A stretch of 64,000 nt of DNA from assembly GCA_943789105.1 (NCBI GenBank), contig CALSSW010000001.1, positions 496,001-560,000 on the forward strand, read 5' to 3'. Of the stretch, positions 38,700 to 46,419 are shown piece by piece (the stretch's first letter is position 1; every line of letters begins with the position of its first letter). The position numbers were made by a program, and so were the translations under genes. The notes beneath the pieces are model-generated. The model worked only from the letters and a program-made list of their open reading frames with translations. It was not told the origin of the DNA and searched no databases. The stretch comes from an uncultured Ulvibacter sp. Lineage in GTDB: Bacteria > Bacteroidota > Bacteroidia > Flavobacteriales > Flavobacteriaceae.

Positions 38700-40121
38700 C
38701 TATTTTTTGTTGAGATGCCCCAGTAATAATGACTCAAAGTTTTGATTGAACAGATTTGAATTCCCTTCTAATATAATACCTCCTTTGTCTACAATCATGG
38801 CTTTATTTGCAGAATTGATAAAAAGCGCATTTTTTGCAGTGCTGCTATTTTTTAATAGATACTCTTGTGATGGGTTGTACCCTGAACTTATAACTGTTTT
38901 TTTCCAAGCTTCAAGGTCTGAGCCGGTATTAATACCTATAAATGTATATTCTGGATATTTATTTTTTAAATCTGCAACACGCACATGAATTTCTTTGTAA
39001 TGCTTTACGGATTCACTATTACAGAAAAAGAAAACAGTTTTGGAGGTGTTGATTTTTTGAATTGATGTAATCTCACTATTGGTAGTTATTAAGGCTAGAT
39101 TTGGTATTAGTTTACCTGCATTTATTTTGGCAGTATTGTGGGCATATTTTTCTACCTCATTTTGGTGAGCCTTATTGTGGTCTAACTTTTTATATAAAGC
39201 CACCAAATCGTGCTCTTTTTTTGGATCATCTGCATGCACTAAATACCTTTTAACGGTATTTTGTAATAAATTATCATGAAGTTGTTTGTTAGTAATTAAG
39301 CTGTCTATAAGCTTTAATTTTTGCGTTTGATGCCAGTAAGATATTTTGTTAAAAGTTGGTTCTTTTTTTGTGTGGCCATGGTAAGCTAGGTTGTCTAAGT
39401 ACCTATTAATGAATTGATAGTAGGTGTAGTAGTTTTTTAAGGTATTATCGTTAAGCTCAATACTATCTCTGTAGGTAAAGAAGTTTTCTGGGTATTGAGT
39501 GTCTTTGTGATCATTAGCTGTTTTTTTTGAGGATAAATACAACTCTTTTCTAGAATAGTAATTGTAATTTATGTTTGCCAGGGCAATGTGTATAAATGAT
39601 TCACTAGGTTTTTCTGAAATAATAAATTCATCTAATTCTCTTAGCAATGCCTTTTTTACATGAAAAATTTCCTTTTCAAAAGGCTTTGGATTTAATTTGT
39701 AGAGTTCTGGAAGTCTTTTATCCTCTTCTTCATTTTGCAAAAACAAATTCATTAAGAAATTATTTTTTTCTGCACCTCGACCACTAAAGGCTAAGGATTC
39801 ATCAAAGCCGACGGTGTTTAGCCGAAACATAATGCTGTCTCCAGGTTCTATAAATATGTATTGTAGCTCTCCGTGCTTAATGATGTAGAGATTGGTTTGT
39901 AAGTTTTCACACTGGAAATCAAAGGCTCCACTGTTGTTTAATGTGATGGTGTCAATTTTTTTGTCATGATGACTTAAAAGCACATAATCCATTTTAGGAT
40001 TAATGATTTGCCCACCTATATAAGTGGAAATCTCGTTCTTATCTTTATTGCTGCAAGATAAAAAAAAGCTACACGCAAGTATGAATACTAATTTTTTGGT
40101 CAATTTTGGTTGTCTTAACAT
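38700..40121 (-). CDS. Thioredoxin-fold-like lipoprotein lacking a CxxC motif
   Basis: A 473-residue lipoprotein: the signal peptide ends LACSFFLSC, with Cys23 followed by SNKDKNE. The N-terminal region (about 30-120) resembles the DUF4369-like beta domain that often precedes thiol-disulfide oxidoreductases. A long helical middle follows. The C-terminal part (about 340-470) looks like a TlpA/thioredoxin fold, with TVFFFCNSESVKHYKEI and YTFIGINTGSDLEAWKKTV, but only one cysteine sits where CxxC should be. It is therefore probably not a normal disulfide reductase. Convergent with tal, divergent from the next ABC-F gene. Confidence 0.65.
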   Translation of the reverse strand: MLRQPKLTKKLVFILACSFFLSCSNKDKNEISTYIGGQIINPKMDYVLLSHHDKKIDTITLNNSGAFDFQCENLQTNLYIIKHGELQYIFIEPGDSIMFRLNTVGFDESLAFSGRGAEKNNFLMNLFLQNEEEDKRLPELYKLNPKPFEKEIFHVKKALLRELDEFIISEKPSESFIHIALANINYNYYSRKELYLSSKKTANDHKDTQYPENFFTYRDSIELNDNTLKNYYTYYQFINRYLDNLAYHGHTKKEPTFNKISYWHQTQKLKLIDSLITNKQLHDNLLQNTVKRYLVHADDPKKEHDLVALYKKLDHNKAHQNEVEKYAHNTAKINAGKLIPNLALITTNSEITSIQKINTSKTVFFFCNSESVKHYKEIHVRVADLKNKYPEYTFIGINTGSDLEAWKKTVISSGYNPSQEYLLKNSSTAKNALFINSANKAMIVDKGGIILEGNSNLFNQNFESLLLGHLNKK

Positions 40122-40215
40122 AACAAATATAACCCACTGTTATATGCAAGGTTGTTAATATGCCGTTAAAACAAATTAAAAAACAGGAATCTATATTTAA
40201 TATGCTATTATTGGC

Positions 40216-40223
40216 TATTTTTG
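40216..40223 (+). promoter_or_regulatory. Possible -7 element upstream of the second ABC-F gene
   Basis: TATTTTTG matches the TAnnTTTG -7 consensus and lies 25 bases before the ATG at 40249. I see no good TTTG at the expected -33 distance, so support is partial. Confidence 0.35.
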
Positions 40224-40248
40224 CGCCAAATTTAACACACTATATCAC

Positions 40249-41877
40249 ATGCTTTCAGTTTCTAATCTTTCGGTACAATTTGGTAAAAGAGTTCTTTTTG
40301 ATGAGGTAAATACAAAATTCGTTGCAGGGAATTGTTATGGTATTATTGGTGCCAATGGTGCTGGTAAATCTACATTACTTAAAATTATTTCTGGAAAACA
40401 AGACCCAACCTCTGGTCATGTACACTTGCAGTCTGGAAAGCGCATGTCTGTGCTAGAACAAAACCACAACGCCTATGACGAGTTTCCTGTACTGGAAACT
40501 GTTGTGCGTGGTAATAAAGATTTGTTTAAAATTAAAAGCGAAATTGATGCCCTGTACGCAGACTACACAGATGAAAATGCAGAGAAAATAGGGGAGCTTC
40601 AGGTGCTTTTTGAAGAGATGGATGGTTGGAATGCAGATAGTAACGCTGCGGCATTATTATCTAACCTTGGTATCGATGAGAGCCTTCATTTCAGCCTTAT
40701 GGGCGATATTGATGGTAAACAAAAAGTTCGTGTATTGTTAGCACAGGCGCTTTTTGGATCTCCAGATGTGTTAATTATGGATGAGCCTACCAATGATTTG
40801 GACTATGAAACAATTTCTTGGTTAGAACATTTTTTGGCCAACTACGATGCCTGCGTTATTGTTGTGTCTCATGACCGTCACTTTTTAGATGCTGTATGTA
40901 CTCATATCAGTGATATTGACTTTGGAAAAATAAATCACTTTAGTGGAAATTATACTTTTTGGCACCAGAGCAGTCAATTGGCAGCGCGTCAACGTTCTCA
41001 GCAAAACAAAAAAGCAGAAGATAAAAAGAAAGAATTAGAAGATTTTATTCGTCGGTTTTCTGCCAATGTAGCTAAATCTAAGCAAGCTACCAGCAGAAAA
41101 AAAATGATCGAAAAATTGGATGTGGCAGATATTAGACCTTCTAGTAGAAGATATCCTGCCATTATTTTTGATCGTGAACGCGAAGCAGGAGACCAAATAT
41201 TAAATATTGAGAACCTCTCTGCATCTCTAGATGGAGAAATGTTGTTTAAAAATATTCACCTAAATCTTACAAAAGGAGATAAGATTGTAATTTATTCTAA
41301 AGACTCCAGAGCAACCACTGCTTTTTACCAGATTATTAATGGCAATGCAAAGCAAGATTCTGGTGATGTTCAATGGGGTGTTACAACAACTCAAAGTTAT
41401 TTGCCTTTAGACAACCATCATTTTTTTGAAAGTAAAGACATGAACCTTGTAGATTGGTTACGTCAATGGGCAAAAACAGAAGAAGAAAGAGAAGAAGTAC
41501 ATATTAGAGGGTTTTTAGGAAAGATGATTTTCTCTGGTGAAGAAGCCCTTAAAAAGTGTAATGTGCTCTCTGGAGGAGAAAAAGTGCGCTGTATGCTCAG
41601 CAGAATGATGATGATGCGTGCAAATGTTTTAATGCTAGATGAGCCTACAAATCATTTGGACTTGGAGTCTATTACTGCTTTTAATAACTCACTTACAAAC
41701 TTTAAAGGAACTGTTATGCTTACCACTCATGATCATGAGTTTGCTCAAACAGTAGGTACAAGAGTTGTAGAGTTAACCCCAACAGGAGTGATAGACCGTT
41801 ACATGACTTTTGATGAGTACATGAATGATTCAAATATTAAAGAGCAAAGAGAAAAAATGTACTCGGTTACTGCCTAG
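40249..41877 (+). CDS. ABC-F family ATPase (YbiT-like)
   Basis: A 542-residue soluble protein with two ABC domains. The first has Walker A IGANGAGKST and Walker B LIMDEPTNDLD. The second has a degenerate Walker A (VIYSKDSRATTAF instead of GxxGxGKS), a normal signature VLSGGEKVRCMLS and Walker B LMLDEPTNHLD. The degenerate second P-loop suggests that site binds or hydrolyses ATP poorly. ABC-F proteins act on the ribosome rather than as transporters. The linker (about 240-300) is lysine-rich. It differs from the EttA-type protein at 36-38 kb and matches YbiT-like members common in this phylum. Confidence 0.88.
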   Translation: MLSVSNLSVQFGKRVLFDEVNTKFVAGNCYGIIGANGAGKSTLLKIISGKQDPTSGHVHLQSGKRMSVLEQNHNAYDEFPVLETVVRGNKDLFKIKSEIDALYADYTDENAEKIGELQVLFEEMDGWNADSNAAALLSNLGIDESLHFSLMGDIDGKQKVRVLLAQALFGSPDVLIMDEPTNDLDYETISWLEHFLANYDACVIVVSHDRHFLDAVCTHISDIDFGKINHFSGNYTFWHQSSQLAARQRSQQNKKAEDKKKELEDFIRRFSANVAKSKQATSRKKMIEKLDVADIRPSSRRYPAIIFDREREAGDQILNIENLSASLDGEMLFKNIHLNLTKGDKIVIYSKDSRATTAFYQIINGNAKQDSGDVQWGVTTTQSYLPLDNHHFFESKDMNLVDWLRQWAKTEEEREEVHIRGFLGKMIFSGEEALKKCNVLSGGEKVRCMLSRMMMMRANVLMLDEPTNHLDLESITAFNNSLTNFKGTVMLTTHDHEFAQTVGTRVVELTPTGVIDRYMTFDEYMNDSNIKEQREKMYSVTA

Positions 41878-41931
41878 TATTGTTTAATAAAATAAAAACT
41901 AAAGGTGTATGTGTATAAACATGCAGTTTTT

Positions 41932-42930
41932 TTATGCCTTTGAAATAACATCACTTACAAGGTATGATAGGGCCTTAGCCACTTGATTGTAATGCAGCTC
42001 GCGTGTAGGCGCCCCTTCGCATATATGTATGTATTGGCAGTTTTTTAATCTAGAAAAATAAGACACATACTCCCTGGCTTGCTGCAGAGAAAAACCACTA
42101 GGACTTATTGCGCTACTTGCCATTTGTTTTATTGCATCCATATCTAGCTCAAGGCCAAAGGGGCTGTTTGCACAAAAACTTTTTGCCTCTTCTAACATTT
42201 GTTTAAAGGAGGTTCCGATTATATAATCCTCATAAAAGGAGTATTGTATTTGTTCTTTCAGCGCATCCATGGTATCAAATACTGCACTTGAGGTGTAGTT
42301 TTTATGCAGCCCTAAGATATAGTATTTTTTTAGGTACCCTTCTTCCATTGCATACCTAAAGCCATTACCGCTATGCCTATGCTCAAGAGCTCTAAAGTCT
42401 GTGTGTGGATCAAGATTTATACAGTTTATACCAGCCTTTAATGCAGTGGCTGCTCCTTTAATATTTCCGTAGCTATTGTTATGACCCCCACCAATAATTA
42501 CAGGAATCTTTTTTGCTGAAATAATCTTTGCAATAACCCTGCTTACTTTAGTGTCAATTTGTTGGACTAAACCACCAATTTTGGTCTGGTAATTGGGATC
42601 TTTTATATCTAGTTTACAAGCGCTTTGCTGCTCAGCTTTGCAATCTATCTCACCTAAAATAATAGTGTTACTTGGGTTTGTATAAGAGTTGGATTGAATA
42701 TTGCAAAGTGCAGAAAGGCAACTACTCCAAGCTTTTTCTGCCCCAGATCTGCCCATATTGGCGCGAACACCAACATCCTCTGCGATGCCTAATACCGCAT
42801 ATGTGGCATTGCTTTTTTCAAGGGCTTGCCAAGAATTTACAAGGCCAACCGCCTGGCCAAATTTTTCTTCTCCTTGGCGTGAAGAGCTGTGTTTTTTTAA
42901 GTCTTCTGTTGTGTAAAATTGAAGGCTCAT
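41932..42930 (-). CDS. hutG: Formimidoylglutamase (arginase family)
   Basis: Last step of histidine degradation, splitting N-formimidoyl-glutamate to glutamate and formamide. The 332-residue protein has the dinuclear manganese ligands of the ureohydrolase family: VIIGGGHNNS, NLDPHTDFR, and LELDMDAI. The segment HRHSGNGFRYAMEEG after the second motif fits formimidoylglutamase rather than arginase or agmatinase. Its start overlaps the end of hutI by four bases, so translation is likely coupled. hutH and hutU are not in the window. Confidence 0.88.
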   Translation of the reverse strand: MSLQFYTTEDLKKHSSSRQGEEKFGQAVGLVNSWQALEKSNATYAVLGIAEDVGVRANMGRSGAEKAWSSCLSALCNIQSNSYTNPSNTIILGEIDCKAEQQSACKLDIKDPNYQTKIGGLVQQIDTKVSRVIAKIISAKKIPVIIGGGHNNSYGNIKGAATALKAGINCINLDPHTDFRALEHRHSGNGFRYAMEEGYLKKYYILGLHKNYTSSAVFDTMDALKEQIQYSFYEDYIIGTSFKQMLEEAKSFCANSPFGLELDMDAIKQMASSAISPSGFSLQQAREYVSYFSRLKNCQYIHICEGAPTRELHYNQVAKALSYLVSDVISKA

Positions 42931-44162
42931 ACTAGTGTTCCGTTTAAAATTACTTGGTCTATAGTATTACTCCCAAAAGCGTAGGGTAAAAACCCATAGC
43001 TTGGAATTTCTTTGGTGATAATTAAATTGGCTTTTTTACCCTTGGTAATACTCCCATGAGACTCACTAAGCCCCATAGCATAAGCCCCGTTTATTGTGGC
43101 GGCATTGATAGCTTCTTCAGGAGTTAGTCTCATTTTTATACAGGCAGTAGCTACCACAAAATTCATGTTACCACTTGGAGATGATCCTGGGTTGTAATCT
43201 GAAGCTAGCGCCAGGGGTAATCCTGCACCAATGATTTCTCTACCAGGTGTGTATGGGATGCTTAAAAAATAAGAGCACAAAGGCAATGCCACAGGCATGG
43301 TTTGACTTTCTTGAAGGGCTGTAATGTCTTGTTTGTTTAAAACCTCAAGGTGATCTACACTTAGGGCATCGTTTTTAACACTAATTGTAACCCCGCCCAT
43401 GGCTGTAAATTGATTTACATGGGTTTTTGCAATAAGCCCGTGCTTTTTTCCTGCTTGTAATACTCTATTGGTATCTGCAACAGAGAAATATCCTTTCTCA
43501 CAAAAAACATCAACATAATCTGCTAGGTTTTCACTGGCAATTTCTTCCATCATTTCTCCACAAACCAAATCCAGATACCCGTCTTTATTGTCTTTGAATT
43601 CAGAAGGTATAGCATGCGCTCCTAGAAAAGTTGTCTTTACTGTGATGTTGTATTTTTCTCCTAATTGTTTTGCTACGCGCAACATTTTCATCTCTGCCTG
43701 TGTGGTAAGACCATAACCGCTTTTTATTTCTATCGCTCCCGTGCCTTGTTGTATGACCTCTTGTAGTCTTTTTTCAGACTGGGCAAATAATGCTGTTTGG
43801 GTAGTAGCCTGTAGTTTTTTGGCAGAGTTGATTATACCACCGCCACTAGCTGCAATTTCTTGATAACTGAGTCCATTAATTCTATCCACAAATTCTTGCT
43901 CTCTATTGCCAGCATACACAAGGTGTGTGTGGCTGTCACACCAAGAGGGTAAGACTATTTTGCCAGAACAATCAAGGGTTTTAATGCCTTGAAAATTTGG
44001 CATTTCGCTCATATTTCCGAAGCTGTGAATCACATCATCCTCTACTAGCAGCCAGGCGTCTACTAGCCTGGGAAGCTCTTTCATCTCTGGGCCACTTACT
44101 TTTTGTGTAGTAAGGGGTCTTATTTGAAGTAGCGTTGCAATGTTTTTTAACAATAATTTCAT
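42927..44162 (-). CDS. hutI: Imidazolonepropionase
   Basis: Third step of histidine degradation, hydrolysing imidazolone-5-propionate to formimidoylglutamate. A 411-residue amidohydrolase-superfamily protein: SWCDSHTHLVYAGNREQEF with the metal histidines and arginine, GTGAIEIKSGYGL, TFLGAHAIP, AKTHVNQFTAMGG, and LALASDYNPGSSPSGN with the metal aspartate. Length is normal. It is the first gene of a hutI-hutG unit and diverges from the PLP enzyme gene across 62 bases that contain an inverted repeat. Confidence 0.95.
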   Translation of the reverse strand: MKLLLKNIATLLQIRPLTTQKVSGPEMKELPRLVDAWLLVEDDVIHSFGNMSEMPNFQGIKTLDCSGKIVLPSWCDSHTHLVYAGNREQEFVDRINGLSYQEIAASGGGIINSAKKLQATTQTALFAQSEKRLQEVIQQGTGAIEIKSGYGLTTQAEMKMLRVAKQLGEKYNITVKTTFLGAHAIPSEFKDNKDGYLDLVCGEMMEEIASENLADYVDVFCEKGYFSVADTNRVLQAGKKHGLIAKTHVNQFTAMGGVTISVKNDALSVDHLEVLNKQDITALQESQTMPVALPLCSYFLSIPYTPGREIIGAGLPLALASDYNPGSSPSGNMNFVVATACIKMRLTPEEAINAATINGAYAMGLSESHGSITKGKKANLIITKEIPSYGFLPYAFGSNTIDQVILNGTLV

Positions 44163-44176
44163 GTTATAAATATAGC

Positions 44177-44192
44177 AAACCTTGAAAGGTTT
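44177..44192. promoter_or_regulatory. Inverted repeat in the hutI / PLP-enzyme divergent gap
   Basis: AAACCTTGAAAGGTTT is a 7-base perfect inverted repeat with a two-base centre, in the middle of the 62-base gap between two divergent genes. Its position about 15 bases from the hutI ATG makes it a candidate operator. A partial further half-site (ACCTT) follows at 44197-44201. Confidence 0.4.
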
Positions 44193-44224
44193 TAATACCT
44201 TAGGGCTTTAATTTTTTTTGTTTT

Positions 44225-45388
44225 ATGAAAAGAAAAAATCTAGGCATCAATACTATCTGCACTCATGTAGGTGAGGTTAAAGACACACAGTTTCAAGGTG
44301 CTATTTCTCCTTTATTTATGTCTAGCTCTTACCAGTATGATGGTGTAGATGTAAAAAGATACCCTCGGTATTTTAATACACCAAACCAAGAAGGATTAGG
44401 CAAGAAGATAGCGGCACTAGAAAAAAGTGAGGCAGGAATGATTTTTAGTAGTGGAATGGCTGCAGTTAGCCACTGCTTGTTGGCTTTTTTACACAAAGGA
44501 GATCATGTTGTATTGCCTCAAACCCTATACGGAGGTACCTATAATTTTGTGGTTGAAGAATTTCATAAATTTGGTATTGAGTATACTTTTGCAGCTGGTT
44601 TTACTGAAAAAGATTTTGCAAAAGCGATTAAAACAAATACCAAAGTAATTTATGTAGAAACGCCCAGTAACCCGCTGATGAAAATTACAGACTTGGAAAT
44701 TATTGCACGCCTTGCAAAACAGCATTCTTTGGTCTCTATGATAGATAATACTTTTGCATCTGCTATCAATCAAACCCCTGCAGATTTTGGTATTGATATT
44801 ATGATTCATAGCGCCACAAAGTATATGGGAGGCCATAGTGATATTTGTGCTGGAGCTGTTGCTGCATCATCCAAACACATGGATGTTATCTGGAATATTT
44901 CAAAAAACATAGGAGGTAGTTTAAGTGATTATACCGTTTGGCTTTTGGAGAGAAGTATAAAAACCATGGCCCTACGCGTGAAGGCGCAAAATAAAAACGC
45001 AAAGAAAATAGCCAAATGGTTGGAGAAACATCCATTGGTAGCCAAGGTCTATTATCCAGGGTTAAGGAGCCACCCAGACCACCTCTTGGCTAAAAAACAG
45101 ATGAAAGGATACTCAGGTATGTTGTCTTTCGAGCTAATTGATAGTCTAGACCCTAACAAATTTATGAAGCAATTAAAGCTAGTAAAACAATCTATGAGCC
45201 TAGCAGGTGTGGAGTCTACAATTTTATCTCCAACCCATACTAGCCATGCCTTGTTGAGCCCCCAAGAAAGAGCCCATCAAGGGATTGCAGATGGTTTACT
45301 TCGTTTTTCTGTAGGAATCGAAGAGAAGAAAGACTTACTTGCAGATTTTACTCAAGCCTTTGAGGCGCTTACAAAAAAAAGAAACTAA
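44225..45388 (+). CDS. Trans-sulfuration family PLP enzyme (methionine gamma-lyase / cystathionine lyase-like)
   Basis: A 387-residue Cys/Met-metabolism PLP enzyme. The PLP lysine is in HSATKYMGGHSD (about residue 200). YVETPSNPLMKI, MIDNTFAS and SLAGVESTILSPTHTSHA are family blocks. N-terminal IGAISPLFMSSSYQYDG-like GAISPLFMSSSYQYDG and the C-terminal GLLRFSVGIEE are also typical. Methionine gamma-lyase, cystathionine gamma-lyase and cystathionine gamma-synthase share these motifs; I cannot separate them safely. It is 20 bases upstream of bshB1, so the two may be co-transcribed, which would link cysteine supply with bacillithiol synthesis. Confidence 0.85.
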   Translation: MKRKNLGINTICTHVGEVKDTQFQGAISPLFMSSSYQYDGVDVKRYPRYFNTPNQEGLGKKIAALEKSEAGMIFSSGMAAVSHCLLAFLHKGDHVVLPQTLYGGTYNFVVEEFHKFGIEYTFAAGFTEKDFAKAIKTNTKVIYVETPSNPLMKITDLEIIARLAKQHSLVSMIDNTFASAINQTPADFGIDIMIHSATKYMGGHSDICAGAVAASSKHMDVIWNISKNIGGSLSDYTVWLLERSIKTMALRVKAQNKNAKKIAKWLEKHPLVAKVYYPGLRSHPDHLLAKKQMKGYSGMLSFELIDSLDPNKFMKQLKLVKQSMSLAGVESTILSPTHTSHALLSPQERAHQGIADGLLRFSVGIEEKKDLLADFTQAFEALTKKRN

Positions 45389-45408
45389 TTACAGTAATAC
45401 TCTTTATT

Positions 45409-46125
45409 ATGAAACTAGATATATTAGCAATAGGAGCTCACCCAGATGATGTTGAGATGAGTTGCGGTGGTACCATTGCCAAAGAAATAGCCAAAGGGAA
45501 AAAAGTTGGTATTTTAGACCTTACAAGAGGTGAGTTAGGAACACGGGGTAGCGCAGAAATAAGAGATCAGGAAGGTGCTGCTGCTGCTGCAATTCTTGGT
45601 GTTTCTTTTAGACATAATTTAGCCCTAGCAGATGGGTTTTTTCAAAACGATGCAGAGTCCCAGCTAAAAGTAATTCAATTTTTAAGAAAATACAAGCCAG
45701 AAATAGTACTGTGCAATGCCGTAGATGATAGACATATAGACCATCCAAAAGGAAGTGATCTTGCAAGTACTGCCTGTTTTTTAAGTGGTCTTAGAAAGAT
45801 AGAGACCATGGAGGATGGTGAGATTCAAGAACCTTGGAGGCCAAAACAAGTATATCATTACATACAATGGAAGGATCTAATTCCAGATTTTGTGGTTGAT
45901 ATTTCTGGGTATCAAGAAATAAAATTAAAAGCTGTACACGCCTATGAAAGTCAATTCTTTGATGTAAAGAGTAAAGAGCCAATGACTCCTATTGCCTCAA
46001 AAAATGCTACAGATAGTATGGAGTATCGTGACAGAAACCTTGGAAGACTCATTGGAGTAAATGCCGCTGAGGGTTATACTATAGAGCGTTACATAGGGGT
46101 CAATTCTATTTTTGATTTAATATAA
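45409..46125 (+). CDS. bshB1: Bacillithiol biosynthesis deacetylase BshB1
   Basis: Removes the acetyl group from GlcNAc-malate in bacillithiol synthesis. A 238-residue LmbE/PIG-L-family zinc hydrolase: ILAIGAHPDDVEMSCGG with His11, Asp13/14 and the catalytic Asp, LTRGELGTRGSAEIRDQE, and DDRHIDHPKGSDLA with the third zinc ligand. The BshB1 pattern (R-x-x-E-G-x-A-A) is present. ATG 45409 fits. It follows a PLP enzyme gene that may supply cysteine. Together with ytxJ at 27.6 kb it indicates that this organism makes bacillithiol. Confidence 0.92.
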   Translation: MKLDILAIGAHPDDVEMSCGGTIAKEIAKGKKVGILDLTRGELGTRGSAEIRDQEGAAAAAILGVSFRHNLALADGFFQNDAESQLKVIQFLRKYKPEIVLCNAVDDRHIDHPKGSDLASTACFLSGLRKIETMEDGEIQEPWRPKQVYHYIQWKDLIPDFVVDISGYQEIKLKAVHAYESQFFDVKSKEPMTPIASKNATDSMEYRDRNLGRLIGVNAAEGYTIERYIGVNSIFDLI

Positions 46126-46198
46126 AACCAAAGCTAGTTTTGTTACCAACTGATGGTTAGTTTAATAAAGAAAAAGCCTTATTTTTTTATTTTTTTAA

Positions 46199-46229
46199 TT
46201 GCAGATAGAATTCTAATATTCTATCTTTG
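46199..46229 (+). promoter_or_regulatory. Predicted promoter of tRNA-His
   Basis: TATCTTTG at 46222-46229 matches the -7 consensus TAnnTTTG exactly. TTG at 46199-46201 (TTGC) is a partial -33 element about 20 bases upstream. The predicted start near 46233 lies about 58 bases before the tRNA. Confidence 0.5.
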
Positions 46230-46290
46230 CACCCGCTTAAGTATCTAATGCTTTAGTGATTTTGCTAACTCTTTAAAAAGAGCGCTACAT

Positions 46291-46365
46291 GGTGGTTGTA
46301 GCTCAGTTGGTTAGAGCGCTGGTTTGTGGTACCAGAGGTCGCCGGTTCGAACCCGGTCTTCCACC
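46291..46365 (+). tRNA. tRNA-His (anticodon GTG)
   Basis: The cloverleaf folds by eye: D-stem GCTC/GAGC, anticodon stem CTGGT/ACCAG with anticodon GTG, and T-arm GCCGG-TTCGAAC-CCGGT. A G sits before position 1 (46291) opposite C73, as expected for histidine tRNA. In the acceptor stem GTGGTTG against CTTCCAC, positions 5-68 and 6-67 are both U-U, so two of seven pairs are missing. CCA is not fully encoded. It is a single tRNA gene, followed closely by a terminator. Confidence 0.95.
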
Positions 46366-46370
46366 CAAAA

Positions 46371-46402
46371 AGAGTCTTCATGGAAATGAAGGCTCTTTTT
46401 TA
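46371..46402 (+). terminator. Terminator of tRNA-His
   Basis: AGAGTCTTCAT (46371-46381) pairs with ATGAAGGCTCT (46386-46396) around a four-base loop, with one internal T-G pair, followed by a T-run. It starts six bases after the tRNA. Confidence 0.85.
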
Positions 46403-46419
46403 TTTTATACTATTTTCTT

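Noticed and set aside
46291..46402. tRNA-His as an integration site for a mobile element
   Set aside because: No integrase, no repeated tRNA 3' end and no foreign-looking genes are nearby; an ordinary symporter gene follows.
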